Shown here one piece after another: positions 26,813-36,348 of a stretch of DNA of 64,000 bases (positions are counted from its first letter, which is position 1; every line of letters begins with the position of its first letter). This DNA is from Curvibacter delicatus NBRC 14919. GTDB lineage: Bacteria > Pseudomonadota > Gammaproteobacteria > Burkholderiales > Burkholderiaceae_C. The position numbers were made by a program, and so were the translations under genes. The notes beneath the pieces are model-generated. The model was not told the DNA's origin. It did not search any database and saw only the letters and a program-made list of their open reading frames with translations. Location: positions 36,035 through 100,034 of the forward strand of contig NZ_BCWP01000009.1 in assembly GCF_001592265.1 (NCBI RefSeq), read 5' to 3'.

Positions 26813-28272
26813 ATCACCCCGCCACCCTGGCTGACATGCGGGCGCGTTACGGCGAGCGCTATCGTTGGCTGTTGCTGCTGGCGGTGATGATCGGCACCAT
26901 GGCCTCCATCATGTCGTCCACCATCGTCAACGTGGCGATTCCTGACATGAGCCACCACTTCGCGCTGGGGCAGGAGCGGGCGCACTGGGTCAGTTCCGGC
27001 TTCATGGTGGCCTCCACCGTGGCGATGCTGACCACCCCCTGGCTGCTGAACAGCTTCGGCTACCGCCAGACCTATGTGCTCTCGACGCTGATGCTGCTGG
27101 CCGGCGGCGTGGGCGGCGGCCTGGCCAACCACTTCGGCCTGGTGCTGGTCGCGCGCGTGGTGGAAGGCCTGGCCGCCGGCATCGTGCAACCGATCCCGGC
27201 CATCATCATCATCCGCGCCTTCCAGCCGCACGAACGCGGCCGCGCCGGCGGCATCTTCGGCATGGGAGTGGTGCTGGCCCCGGCATTGGGCCCCAGCATC
27301 GGCGGCCTGCTGGTGGAATGGTTCGGCTGGCGCTCAATCTTCTTCATGGTCGCGCCCTTTTGCCTGGCCTCGCTCTGGCTGGCCTACCGCTATGTGCCGA
27401 CCAATGCGCCCGGCGGCGTGGTGCCGGACCGCCGCAATTCGCGGCTGGACTGGCAAGGCCTGCTGCTGTGCACCGTGGGCACGCTGTGCCTGCTCAACGG
27501 TCTGGTCGAATTGCACGGCAACGCCCATGCCTCCGCCTTCATGCTGCTGGGGGCGGCTCTGCTGTGCGTGCTGTGGTTTGTCTGGTGGCAAAAACGCCAG
27601 GCGCACCACGGCGGCACGCCGCTGATGCACATGGATCTGTTCAAGCACCGGCCGTTTGCCATGGGCAGCCTGGTTGCCTTCATCTACGGCACCGCGCTGT
27701 TCGGCTCCACCTACCTGTTGCCGCTCTACATCCAGATGGGGCAAGGCCTGTCGCCAGCACTGGTCGGCACCATCATGCTGCCGGCCGGCATCGTGCTGGC
27801 CGTCACCATTCCGCTGGCCGGCCGCCTGTCCGACCGCATCCCCGTCCATCTGATGATCAGCCTCGGCGTGCTGCTGCTGGCGGCCTCCTTTGCGCTGATG
27901 GCCACCATCGGCCTGCATGCCGCACTCTGGGTGCTGGTGGCCTGGACCATCCTGGGGCGCATCGGACTCGGTTTCATCCTGCCCTCGCTCAACAACGGTG
28001 CCATGCAGGGGCTGGAGCACCGGCTGATCTCCCAGGCTTCCAGCACCATCAATTTCCTGCGCATGCTGGGTGGCGCCGCGGGCGTGAGCCTGTGCGGCAT
28101 CATCCTGCAGTGGCGCATGGCTGCACACGGCGCACAGGACACCGCCGCCGCACCCAGCGCGGCACGGCTGGCCGCCTTTGACGAGACCTTTGTCCTGCTG
28201 GCGCTGGTGTGCGCCCTGGCCGTGCTGGCGGCCTGGCGCCTGCGCCAGCCTGAAAAACGCAAAGAGGAGTAG
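26809..28272 (+). CDS. MFS transporter, DHA2-type drug/H+ antiporter
   Basis: A 487-residue major facilitator protein. The motif TIVNVAIPDMSHHFALGQER in segment 1 and VEGLAAGIVQPIPAIIIIRA in segment 5 resemble EmrB/QacA (DHA2) exporters, with the RLSDRIPVH loop between halves. The start is a GTG sharing four bases with the preceding CDF stop (GTGA), a sign of translational coupling; an ATG ten codons later is the alternative. Pairing with a metal exporter suggests joint expression of two efflux systems. Substrate unknown. Confidence 0.88.
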   Translation: MNHPATLADMRARYGERYRWLLLLAVMIGTMASIMSSTIVNVAIPDMSHHFALGQERAHWVSSGFMVASTVAMLTTPWLLNSFGYRQTYVLSTLMLLAGGVGGGLANHFGLVLVARVVEGLAAGIVQPIPAIIIIRAFQPHERGRAGGIFGMGVVLAPALGPSIGGLLVEWFGWRSIFFMVAPFCLASLWLAYRYVPTNAPGGVVPDRRNSRLDWQGLLLCTVGTLCLLNGLVELHGNAHASAFMLLGAALLCVLWFVWWQKRQAHHGGTPLMHMDLFKHRPFAMGSLVAFIYGTALFGSTYLLPLYIQMGQGLSPALVGTIMLPAGIVLAVTIPLAGRLSDRIPVHLMISLGVLLLAASFALMATIGLHAALWVLVAWTILGRIGLGFILPSLNNGAMQGLEHRLISQASSTINFLRMLGGAAGVSLCGIILQWRMAAHGAQDTAAAPSAARLAAFDETFVLLALVCALAVLAAWRLRQPEKRKEE

Positions 28273-28277
28273 CCGCC

Positions 28278-29042
28278 ATGTGTCAGCTGCTGGGCATGAA
28301 CTGCAATGTGCCGACCGACGTGATGTTCAGCTTTGCCGGCTTTGCCGAGCGCGGCGGCCGAACCGACCCCCATGGCGACGGCTGGGGCATCGCCTTTTTC
28401 GAGGACAAGGGCCTGCGCCACTTTGTCGACCACCAATCCGCCTGCGCCTCGCCGGTGGCCGAGCTGATCCGGCACTACCCGATCAAGAGCCGCAACGTCA
28501 TCTCCCACATCCGCAAGGCGACGCAAGGCGCGGTGACGCTGGAAAACTGCCACCCCTTCGTGCGTGAGCTGTGGGGACGCTACTGGGTGTTCGCGCACAA
28601 CGGCGACCTGAAGAACTTTGCCCCGCGGCTGCATGGCAGCTTCCACCCGGTCGGCAACACCGACAGCGAACAGGCCTTCTGCTGGCTGCTGCAGGAGCTC
28701 GCCAAGTCGCATGCCGACGTGCCCAGCGTGGCGGAGCTGACGCTGACGTTGCGCGAGCTGGCGCCACAGATCGCCAAACACGGCACCTTCAACTTCCTGC
28801 TCAGCAACGGTGAGGCACTGTGGGCCCATGCCTCCACCCAGCTCTGGCACGTGGTGCGCCAGCACCCCTTCGGCAGTGCCACGCTGCGCGACGAGGACCT
28901 GAGCGTCAACTTTGCCGAGCACGCCGCTCCGGGCGACCGGGTGGCCGTGGTGGTGACGGCGCCACTGACCACGGATGAGGTGTGGACGCCCTTCGCCCCC
29001 GGCGAGCTGCGGGTGTTTGTCGACGGCGCGCCTGCAGCCTGA
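28278..29042 (+). CDS. Class II glutamine amidotransferase (YafJ-like)
   Basis: A 254-residue amidotransferase with the N-terminal nucleophile Cys-2 (MCQLLGMNCN), the RGGRTDPHGDGWGIAF motif and the FAHNGDLKNF block of Ntn-type glutaminases. Members of the YafJ group hydrolyse glutamine amide without a known synthetase partner; some act in nucleotide or ergothioneine-like pathways. The start has the AGGAGTAGCCGCC site right after the MFS stop, so it belongs to that unit. It ends 150 bp before the flagellin gene. Substrate not known. Confidence 0.88.
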   Translation: MCQLLGMNCNVPTDVMFSFAGFAERGGRTDPHGDGWGIAFFEDKGLRHFVDHQSACASPVAELIRHYPIKSRNVISHIRKATQGAVTLENCHPFVRELWGRYWVFAHNGDLKNFAPRLHGSFHPVGNTDSEQAFCWLLQELAKSHADVPSVAELTLTLRELAPQIAKHGTFNFLLSNGEALWAHASTQLWHVVRQHPFGSATLRDEDLSVNFAEHAAPGDRVAVVVTAPLTTDEVWTPFAPGELRVFVDGAPAA

Positions 29043-29151
29043 AGAGGCTCTGACACCGGCCCGCGGCGGGCCTCCAGGCCAATCGCTCGAATTGCGGGTG
29101 ATTCACCCCGCTTTTCCTCGCGTCGCCAGGTGCCATCGGCGCAACCTGGCA

Positions 29152-29178
29152 TCAAGTCTCACGCCCATGCGCCCGATA
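29152..29178 (+). promoter_or_regulatory. Sigma-28-like promoter of the flagellin gene
   Basis: TCAA, 15 bases, then GCCCGATA, compared with the FliA/sigma-28 pattern TAAA-N15-GCCGATAA. It lies about 58 bp before the flagellin ATG. The single-base differences and correct spacing make it a good candidate. Confidence 0.65.
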
Positions 29179-29235
29179 TGGTCATAGGAGTGCTGCAGAA
29201 AGCACTTTGAACCGCGACCTCGGGAGCAGAAGAAC

Positions 29236-30444
29236 ATGAGCACATCCATCAACACCAATATTGCATCGCTGAACGCGCAACGCAACCTGTCGGCCTCGGC
29301 CAGTTCCCTTGGCGCGTCGATGCAGCGCCTGTCGTCTGGCCTGCGCGTCAACAGCGCCAAGGATGACGCCGCCGGCCTGGCGATTGCCGAACGCATGAGC
29401 GTGCAGTCCAAGGGCTTGAGCGTTGCCGCACGCAATGCCAACGACGGCATCTCGTTGGCCCAGACCGCGGAAGGCGCCCTGGGCAAGGTGGGTGACATGC
29501 TGCAACGCATGCGTGAACTGGCCGTACAGTCCGCCAACGCCTCCAACAGCGCCTCCGACCGCACGGCACTCAACGCGGAAATGAAGCAGCTGCGCAGCGA
29601 GATCGACCGCGTGGCCAAAACCACCACCTTCAACGGCCAGAAGGTTCTGGACGGCTCCTTCGCCGGTGCCGTGTTCCAGGTAGGCGCCAACTCGGGCGAC
29701 AACATCACGGTCGGCGCGTTAACCAACAGCACGTCTGCCCAACTGGGCAGTGTCAATTACACCGCCCAGGGTGTCAGCACCTACGCCAGCAGCGTTAACT
29801 CGTTGGCGGCGATTGCGTCCGGCACACTGCAAATCTCTGTCACCGGCGGCCAGACCTACAGCCTGGACGCCATCGATGCAGCATCGAGCGGTGAAGAACG
29901 TCTGGGACAGGTGGTCGAGGCCGTCAACCGCAAGACGGCCGACACCGGCGTCACGGCTTATCTAGAGAAGACTGCTAACGGAGCCTACAGCCTGAACCTG
30001 ATGTCGGCCGCCAAGAACAACAGTGGCGTCGTGGGCGACTTCACCTTGACTGGAAGTTGGACCGCTGCCAGTACCGGACTGGCGACGGGCACCACCGCAA
30101 CGGCTGGAACGCAGGTTGGCCTGGACAGCATTGACGACGTCAACGACGTGTGGGGCCAGCAGGCCGGCGCCTGGTATGCCCTCAAGATGTTCGACTCGGC
30201 CATCGACCAGGTCAACAGCGCGCGCGCCAAGCTGGGTGCCGTGCAGAGCCGTTTCGAGAGCGCAATCGGCAACATCGGCATCATGGTGGAGAACACCAAC
30301 GCGTCGCGCGGCCGCATCATGGATGCTGATTTCGCCACGGAAACCTCCAACCTGTCGCGCACGCAGATCCTGCAGCAGGCCGGCACCGCCATGGTGGCCC
30401 AGGCCAACCAGTTGCCGCAGGGCGTGCTGGCCCTGTTGCGCTAG
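29236..30444 (+). CDS. fliC: Flagellin
   Basis: A 402-residue flagellin. The conserved D0/D1 N-terminus ([20 protein letters not shown], later [16 protein letters not shown]) and C-terminus ([20 protein letters not shown], then [20 protein letters not shown]) flank a variable Ser/Thr/Ala-rich central domain of about 170 residues. The TLR5-type block [12 protein letters not shown] is intact. It polymerises as the flagellar filament outside the cell. The gene is isolated: no flagellar genes are nearby, only a sigma-28-like promoter upstream. The central region is likely glycosylated or antigenically variable, but this cannot be seen from sequence. Confidence 0.95.
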   Translation: MSTSINTNIASLNAQRNLSASASSLGASMQRLSSGLRVNSAKDDAAGLAIAERMSVQSKGLSVAARNANDGISLAQTAEGALGKVGDMLQRMRELAVQSANASNSASDRTALNAEMKQLRSEIDRVAKTTTFNGQKVLDGSFAGAVFQVGANSGDNITVGALTNSTSAQLGSVNYTAQGVSTYASSVNSLAAIASGTLQISVTGGQTYSLDAIDAASSGEERLGQVVEAVNRKTADTGVTAYLEKTANGAYSLNLMSAAKNNSGVVGDFTLTGSWTAASTGLATGTTATAGTQVGLDSIDDVNDVWGQQAGAWYALKMFDSAIDQVNSARAKLGAVQSRFESAIGNIGIMVENTNASRGRIMDADFATETSNLSRTQILQQAGTAMVAQANQLPQGVLALLR

Positions 30445-30472
30445 ACGGCAGAAGTCGTCGACGCGTCGGCGC

Positions 30473-31429
30473 TCAGACCAGCGCCTGCTCCAGCGCATCG
30501 ACGAACATCGCCGCCACGTCGAAGCCGGCCTGGTCGGTGATTTCCTGGAAGCAAGTCGGACTGGTGACGTTGATCTCGGTCAGGCAGTCGCCGATCACGT
30601 CCAGCCCCACCAGCAACAGGCCGCGTGCCGCCAGCACCGGGCCGATGGCCTCGGCAATCTCACGATCGCGCGCGGAGAGCGGCTGGGCCACGCCCTTGCC
30701 GCCGGCGGCCAGGTTGCCGCGTACCTCGCCCCCTTGCGGGATGCGTGCCAGGCAGTAGGGTACCGGTTTGCCGCCGATCACCAGCACACGCTTGTCGCCC
30801 TGGGCAATGGCCGGCAGGAACTTCTGCACCATCACGGTCTGCGCGCCGTCGCGGTTCAGCGTCTCGATGATGGCACCCAGGTTCAGGCCGTCGTCCTTGA
30901 CGCGGAAGATGCCCATGCCGCCCATGCCGTCGAGCGGCTTCAGAATGATGTCGCGGTGTTCGGCGTGGAAGGCGCGGACGGCCAATGCGTCGCGCGTGAC
31001 CAGGGTCGGGCCGGTGAACTGCGGGAACTCCAGGATGGCGAGCTTCTCCGGGTGGTCGCGCAGGGCGCGCGGCTTGTTGAAAACCTGCGCACCTTCCCGC
31101 TCGGCCTGCTCCAGCAGATGGGTGGCGTAGAAATATTCGCTGTCGAAGGGCGGGTCCTTGCGCATGACGATGGCATCGAAATCACGCAAGGCTGCCAGGC
31201 GCTGCAACGGCGGTTCGGGTGTTTCATGGAACCAGCGTTCCTCATGGCCGGTGAGTGTGATGTGGCGCACATGGGCCTGCACCCCCGTGGTCGCCTGCCA
31301 GACCAGATGACGCGGCTCGCAAGCGGCAATGCGGTGGCCGCGGCGCTGCAGCTCGCGCATCATGGCAAAGGTGCTGTCCTTGTAGGTCTTGAAGGTCTCC
31401 AACGGATCGGCAATGAAAAGGATGTTCAT
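30473..31429 (-). CDS. gshB: Glutathione synthetase
   Basis: A 318-residue ATP-grasp ligase that joins gamma-glutamylcysteine and glycine. The opening MNILFIADPLETFKTYKDST is the family start. Then come MRKDPPFDSEYFYATHLLEQ, the ATP-binding DIILKPLDGMGGMGIFRV and the C-terminal LLVGLDVIGDCLTEINVTSP. The internal ATG was selected; 31 earlier residues in the open frame lack family match. It is convergent with flagellin, 28 bp away. gshA lies a few kilobases upstream on the same strand, with a Bug gene and kup between. Confidence 0.97.
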   Translation of the reverse strand: MNILFIADPLETFKTYKDSTFAMMRELQRRGHRIAACEPRHLVWQATTGVQAHVRHITLTGHEERWFHETPEPPLQRLAALRDFDAIVMRKDPPFDSEYFYATHLLEQAEREGAQVFNKPRALRDHPEKLAILEFPQFTGPTLVTRDALAVRAFHAEHRDIILKPLDGMGGMGIFRVKDDGLNLGAIIETLNRDGAQTVMVQKFLPAIAQGDKRVLVIGGKPVPYCLARIPQGGEVRGNLAAGGKGVAQPLSARDREIAEAIGPVLAARGLLLVGLDVIGDCLTEINVTSPTCFQEITDQAGFDVAAMFVDALEQALV

Positions 31430-31520
31430 GGGGCGTCGCCCTCGCAATGATTGTGGTAAATCCGTATGGGGTTGCCTGTCAAATAGGGGTACCGTAGCGG
31501 ACATATTTTTGGAGTCTCTC

Positions 31521-32489
31521 ATGAAACGCCGCGATCTTCTTCAAGCCGCCGCCATACTGGGGTTGCCCAGCCTGTCTTTCGCCCAGGACAAGTACCCGAG
31601 CAAACCCATCACCATCATCTGCCCCTACCCGGCCGGCGGCAACACCGACCAGCGCTCGCGCCAGTTCGGCCGTTTCCTGAACACGGCGCTCGGCGTCCCC
31701 GTCGTGGTGGACAACAAACCCGGCGCTGGCGGCAACATCGGCACCGAAGCCATCGTGCGGGCCAAGCCCGACGGTTACACCATCGGCATGGGCAATTTCG
31801 CACCGCTGTCGGTCAACCCGACCATGTTCAAGAAAATCAATTTCGATCCGCTGAAGGACCTGGCGCCGATCTGTCTGATCGAACGCGGCCCGCTGGTGCT
31901 GATGGTGCGCCCGGACTCGCCCTTCAAGAGCGTGAAGGACATCATTGCCGCGGCCAAGGCCAAACCGGGCTACCTGACCTATGCCAATGGCGGCACCGGT
32001 GGCTCGCACCACCTGGCCGCCGAGATGTTCAAGAACATGGCGGGTGTCTTCATCACCAACATCCCCTACAAGGGCGGTGCCCCCGCAGCCATGGACCTGA
32101 TGGGTGGTCAGGTCGACATGATGTTCGAGCAGATGTACGCCGCCTCGGCCAACATCCGCGCCGGCAAACTGCGCCCGCTGGCCATCACCAGCCTGAAGCG
32201 CTCGCCGCAGTTCCCTGACATTCCGACCATGGCCGAACAAGGCTTCCCAGGGTTCGAGATCAGCAACTGGCAGGGTTTCGTCGCCCCGGCTGCCACGCCC
32301 AAGCCCATCATCCAGCTGCTGAACGAGGTCACCAACAAGGCGCTGGCCGATCCCACCATCAAGGCCCAGATGCTGAGCCAGGGCAACGAACTCGGCGGCG
32401 GCACGCCCGAGCAGTTCGCCGCCCACATCAAGGCCGAGTCGGCACGCTGGAGCAAGCTGGTGAAGACAGCAGGCATCACGAACGACTGA
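31521..32489 (+). CDS. Bug/TctC-type solute-binding protein, second copy
   Basis: A 322-residue orphan Bug protein. Signal peptide MKRRDLLQAAAILGLPSLSF-AQ resembles a twin-arginine-like start (KRRDLL) and ends before DKYPSKPITIICPYPAGGNT. VVDNKPGAGGNIGTEAIV near residue 75, KPDGYTIGMGN, and the C-terminal ESARWSKLVKTAGI are typical. GGAG lies 7 bp before the ATG. It is divergent from gshB and convergent with kup, unrelated to both. The substrate is a carboxylate of unknown identity, and no TctAB partner is present. Confidence 0.93.
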   Translation: MKRRDLLQAAAILGLPSLSFAQDKYPSKPITIICPYPAGGNTDQRSRQFGRFLNTALGVPVVVDNKPGAGGNIGTEAIVRAKPDGYTIGMGNFAPLSVNPTMFKKINFDPLKDLAPICLIERGPLVLMVRPDSPFKSVKDIIAAAKAKPGYLTYANGGTGGSHHLAAEMFKNMAGVFITNIPYKGGAPAAMDLMGGQVDMMFEQMYAASANIRAGKLRPLAITSLKRSPQFPDIPTMAEQGFPGFEISNWQGFVAPAATPKPIIQLLNEVTNKALADPTIKAQMLSQGNELGGGTPEQFAAHIKAESARWSKLVKTAGITND

Positions 32490-32507
32490 CCGCCCCGCAC
32501 CAACCAC

Positions 32508-32538
32508 AAAAAAAGCCATCTTTGCAGATGGCTTTTTC
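32508..32538. terminator. Bidirectional terminator between the Bug gene and kup
   Basis: A-run, AGCCATC-TTTGCA-GATGGCT, T-run. Symmetrical flanks let it stop both converging transcripts. Confidence 0.9.
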
Positions 32539-32581
32539 TTTTCCTTAAGGTGATCTGCCAGGCCCCGTCAGGGCAGCCCGC

Positions 32582-34450
32582 TCAGATCTCGATCTTCGAG
32601 CCCAACTCGACCACCGAATTGTTGGGCAGGTTCAGGAACGCAGCCGCACCGCTGGCGTTATGGTGCATCTGGGCAAACAGCTTTTCACGCCAGGAAGCCA
32701 TGCCCTGTCCCAGGGTCGGGATGACGATGTCACGCGACAGGAAGTAGCTGGTGGTCATCGGCTCCAGCTCACAGCCGCGGGTGCGGATCTGCTCCAGCGC
32801 GGAAGGCAGGTCCGGATCGTTCTTGAAGCCGTAGTGCACGATGACCTGCCAGCAGTCATGCCCCAGCGGCTCGATCTGCAGCCGCTTGTCGAGGCCAATC
32901 CATGGCACCTCGTGGTTGCGCACCGTCACGAACAGGTTGTTCCGGTGCAGCACCTTGTTGTGCTTGAGGTTGTGCAGCATGGCATTGGGCACATTGCCGG
33001 GCTCGGCGGTCAGGAACACGGCCGTGCCTTCGACACGTGCGGGCGGACTGACAAACACCGCCTCCAGAAAACCGGGCAGGTCCAGCGCATCCTGGCGCAA
33101 GGCGGCATTGAGTTGGCTGCGCCCCTGTTTCCAGGTCATCATGAGCATGAAGACGGAGCCGCCGATGAGCAGCGGGAACCAGCCGCCATCGAACAACTTC
33201 ATCAGGTTGGACGTGAAGAAGGCCAGATCCACCACAAAGAAGAAACCCGTGGCCCCGAGGCACAAGGCCAGCGGGTATTTCCAGCCATACCGGATGACGA
33301 AGAAGGTCAGCACGGTGGTGATCAGCATGTCCAGCGTGACGGCGATGCCGTAGGCAGCAGCCAGGTTGCTGGAGGACTTGAAGAGCACCACGGCCAGCAC
33401 GATGGCCACGAACAGCCCCCAGTTGACGAAGGGCATGTAGATCTGCCCCGTGTCCTTGACGCTGGTGTGCAGCACCTGCAGGCGCGGCAGGTAGCCGAGC
33501 TGGATAACCTGCTTGGTCACACTGAAGGCACCGGAGATCAAAGCCTGCGAGGCGATGACCGTTGCCATGGTCGCCAGCCCCACCAGGGGCAACAGTGCCC
33601 AGTCCGGCGCCATCATGAAAAACGGATTCTTCACGGCCTCCGGGTTCTTGAGCAACAGCGCGCCCTGGCCGAAGTAGTTGAGCGTCAGCGCCGGCATGAC
33701 AACGGAAAACCAGGCCAGCCGGATCGGCTTCTTGCCGAAGTGCCCCATGTCGGCATACAGCGCCTCGCCACCGGTGACGCACAGCACCACGGCACCCAGG
33801 ATGATGAAGGTGGTGCCCGGGTTGTGCACGATGAAGCCGATGGCATGGTGCGGGCTCAGTGCCCACAGGATGGCCGGGTTGCTGGCAATGTGCGCCACGC
33901 CCAGCACGGCAATGGCCACAAACCAGACCACGGTGATCGGCCCGAAGAACTTGCCGATGCCGGCCGTCCCGCGCTTTTGCACGGCAAACAGACCGAATAG
34001 GATGATCAGCGTCAGCGGAATCACCGCCTTCTTGAAGGCCGGCGAGACGACTTCCAGACCTTCGACCGCCGACAGCACCGAAATCGCCGGCGTGATGACA
34101 CCGTCACCATAGAACAGGCAGGTGCCGAAGATGCCGACCACAAGCAGCCAGCGCCGCAGTTCCGGCTTGTCCTTGACTGACTGCGAGGCCAGCGCCAGCA
34201 TGGCCACCAGACCGCCCTCGCCCGCATTGTCGGCGCGCAACACCAAGGTCACGTACTTGAGGGAGACGATGACCGTCAAGGTCCAGAAGAAGATCGACAG
34301 GATGCCGTAGACATTGGCCGGCGTGAACGGCACATGGCCGGACCCGAACACTTCCTTGACGGCATACAGGACGCTGGTGCCGATGTCACCGTAGACGACG
34401 CCGATGGCGCCCAGCGTGAGCGCAGCAAGCGAGGATTTGGAAGCTGACAC
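32582..34450 (-). CDS. kup: Kup low-affinity potassium uptake protein
   Basis: A 622-residue potassium transporter with about twelve membrane segments. The signature [20 protein letters not shown] occupies residues 10-30; [12 protein letters not shown], then [20 protein letters not shown], and [19 protein letters not shown] follow. The last 180 residues form a cytoplasmic domain. Kup imports potassium with protons. The ATG follows a GGGGCAATTTTGTG region with a poor site, but the N-terminus matches the family. It shares a strand with gshA upstream. Nothing in the leader resembles a c-di-AMP switch. Confidence 0.97.
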   Translation of the reverse strand: MSASKSSLAALTLGAIGVVYGDIGTSVLYAVKEVFGSGHVPFTPANVYGILSIFFWTLTVIVSLKYVTLVLRADNAGEGGLVAMLALASQSVKDKPELRRWLLVVGIFGTCLFYGDGVITPAISVLSAVEGLEVVSPAFKKAVIPLTLIILFGLFAVQKRGTAGIGKFFGPITVVWFVAIAVLGVAHIASNPAILWALSPHHAIGFIVHNPGTTFIILGAVVLCVTGGEALYADMGHFGKKPIRLAWFSVVMPALTLNYFGQGALLLKNPEAVKNPFFMMAPDWALLPLVGLATMATVIASQALISGAFSVTKQVIQLGYLPRLQVLHTSVKDTGQIYMPFVNWGLFVAIVLAVVLFKSSSNLAAAYGIAVTLDMLITTVLTFFVIRYGWKYPLALCLGATGFFFVVDLAFFTSNLMKLFDGGWFPLLIGGSVFMLMMTWKQGRSQLNAALRQDALDLPGFLEAVFVSPPARVEGTAVFLTAEPGNVPNAMLHNLKHNKVLHRNNLFVTVRNHEVPWIGLDKRLQIEPLGHDCWQVIVHYGFKNDPDLPSALEQIRTRGCELEPMTTSYFLSRDIVIPTLGQGMASWREKLFAQMHHNASGAAAFLNLPNNSVVELGSKIEI

Positions 34451-34601
34451 AAAATTGCCCCGCCTTCACGAACGGGGCTCCATAACATGCGGAAGGCGCT
34501 ATTGTGCGCCCGGCATGCCAGCCTTCCAACAGCTTCCGGCCGTCCGAGACGGCTCAGAATCGGAGATGTTGCAACGCAACAACTGTCCCTGCAGACCCGC
34601 C

Positions 34602-35897
34602 TTACTCGTAGACCTCGGCTTCCGGGTCGGTGGCTTCGAGTTCGTAGCTGGCCGCCAGCATGGCCAGCCGCCCGATCACGCCGTACATGTAGAAGCGGTT
34701 GGGCGCACTGGCACCCGGCTTCATGCCCGGCTGCGGCAGGTGGGGGCTTTCGGCAAACGCCAGCGGCACAAAACTGGCACCCGGCGCGTTGAGGTTTTCA
34801 TCGACCCCGCGCTCGGCATGCACGCGGTAAAAGCCGCCCACCACATAACGGTCCATCATGTAGACCACCGGCTCGGCCACGGCATCGTTCATGCGCTCGT
34901 TGGTCAGCACGCCTTCCTGGATGATGACGTCATTGACCTCCTGGCCATCCTTGATCACGCTCATCTTGTTGCGCGTGCGGCGGTTCAGGTCGTCCAGTTC
35001 CTTGGCGTCGCGCACCATCATGATGCCCATGCCGTAGGTGCCGTTGTCGGCCTTGACCACGACAAACGGCTTCTCCTTGATGCCGTACTCCTTGTACTTG
35101 CGCCGGATCTTGGCCAGCAGCGCATCCACATTGCTGGTCAGGCACTCCATGCCGGTGCCTTCGGCAAAGTTCACCTCGCCGCACTTGCTGAACATCGGGT
35201 TGATCAGCCAGGGATCGATGCCCAGCAGCTTGCCAAAGCGCTTGGACACCTCTTCGTAGCTCTGGAAATGCTTGCTCTTGCGCCGTGTCGACCAGCCGGC
35301 GTGCAAGGGCGGCAACAGGTACTGCTCGTGGATGTCTTCCAGGATGCCGGGAATGCCGGCGCTGAGGTCGTTGTTGAGCAGGATGGTGCAGGGGTCGAAA
35401 TCCTTCAGGCCCAGACGCCGCTTGCTGCGGATCACCGGCTCCAGCGTCACCGCTTCGCCATTCGGCAACTCGATGGTGGTGGTCTTCTTGATCTCGGGGT
35501 TGATCGAGCCGATGCGCACATTCAGCCCGGCCATATGGAAGATGCGCCGCAGCTGCGCCACATTGCTCAGGTAGACGGTGTTGCGCGTGTGGTTCTCGGG
35601 AATCAGCAGCAGGTTGCGCGCCTCGGGGCAGATCTTCTCGATGGCGGCCATGGCGGCCTGCACCGCCAGCGGCAGCATTTCCGGCGTCAGGTTGTTCCAG
35701 CCGCCGGGGTAGAGGTTGGTGTCCACCGGTGCCAGCTTGAAGCCGGCATTGCGCACATCGACCGAGCTGTAGAACGGCGGCGTGTGTTCCATCCACTCCA
35801 GTCGGAACCAGCGCTCGATGGCCGGCATGGAGTCCAGGATGCGTTGTTCGAGTTCGTTGATCGGGCCTGTCAGTGCCGTGATGAGATGGGGAACCAT
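34602..35897 (-). CDS. gshA: Glutamate-cysteine ligase, proteobacterial type
   Basis: A 431-residue ligase of the proteobacterial GshA type, which makes gamma-glutamylcysteine, the first glutathione step. Blocks visible are MVPHLITALTGPINELEQRI at the start, PAIERWFRLEWMEHTPPFYS, KPFVVVKADNGTYGMGIMMV in the middle and RFYMYGVIGRLAMLAASYEL near the end. This family is different from E. coli GshA and common in betaproteobacteria. It leads a minus-strand group with kup. The gap after its start contains no gene up to the cytochrome c. Confidence 0.95.
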   Translation of the reverse strand: MVPHLITALTGPINELEQRILDSMPAIERWFRLEWMEHTPPFYSSVDVRNAGFKLAPVDTNLYPGGWNNLTPEMLPLAVQAAMAAIEKICPEARNLLLIPENHTRNTVYLSNVAQLRRIFHMAGLNVRIGSINPEIKKTTTIELPNGEAVTLEPVIRSKRRLGLKDFDPCTILLNNDLSAGIPGILEDIHEQYLLPPLHAGWSTRRKSKHFQSYEEVSKRFGKLLGIDPWLINPMFSKCGEVNFAEGTGMECLTSNVDALLAKIRRKYKEYGIKEKPFVVVKADNGTYGMGIMMVRDAKELDDLNRRTRNKMSVIKDGQEVNDVIIQEGVLTNERMNDAVAEPVVYMMDRYVVGGFYRVHAERGVDENLNAPGASFVPLAFAESPHLPQPGMKPGASAPNRFYMYGVIGRLAMLAASYELEATDPEAEVYE

Positions 35898-36004
35898 GCA
35901 GCCCTCATTTGTTTTTGGTTGCGCAATTCTAGGACGTGGGGACCGTCACGCCATATTCAAGGTGACAGGCCGGGCACTGCGCCACTCCGGCCCCGCTGCC
36001 TGCG

Positions 36005-36328
36005 TTATTTCGCGCCTTCGAACAGCCAATGGACCAGCCGTTGGGCCGTTTCCGGGCTGAGGTGCTCATGGACCGGAATGCGCTGCAGCGGTTCACCGCG
36101 CAGCAACTCCTCGACCACGTGCTGCTCGGCCGCTGCATCACCCCGACGCTGGGCATACTTGGCCGACAGGCGCTCGAAACCCGGTGCATCGCCGCGCGGA
36201 TAGGCACCATGGCAGTTGTAGCAGCCCATCTCGACGGCCAGCGAGGAGTTGGCCTGGCTGGCCAAGGGCGCCAACAACAGCGCTGCCAACCCGATGCTCA
36301 CCCAGCGTGTCACGGTGTGATGCTTCAT
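36005..36328 (-). CDS. Short periplasmic c-type cytochrome, second copy with His change
   Basis: A 107-residue protein with signal peptide (cleaved after SQANS) and one haem motif CYNCH. The C-terminal segment LQRIPVHEHLSPETAQRLVH has VHE where typical class I cytochromes have an M-P-P ligand loop, like the paralogue at 25 kb (IAAHERISPYE). The two share layout and the C-terminal tryptophan helix. The ATG follows CAGGAGCCGGAC. It is downstream of proA on the same strand (21 bp), so it may be at the end of a long housekeeping unit. Partners unknown. Confidence 0.85.
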   Translation of the reverse strand: MKHHTVTRWVSIGLAALLLAPLASQANSSLAVEMGCYNCHGAYPRGDAPGFERLSAKYAQRRGDAAAEQHVVEELLRGEPLQRIPVHEHLSPETAQRLVHWLFEGAK

Positions 36329-36348
36329 GTCCGGCTCCTGGTGTGGGG

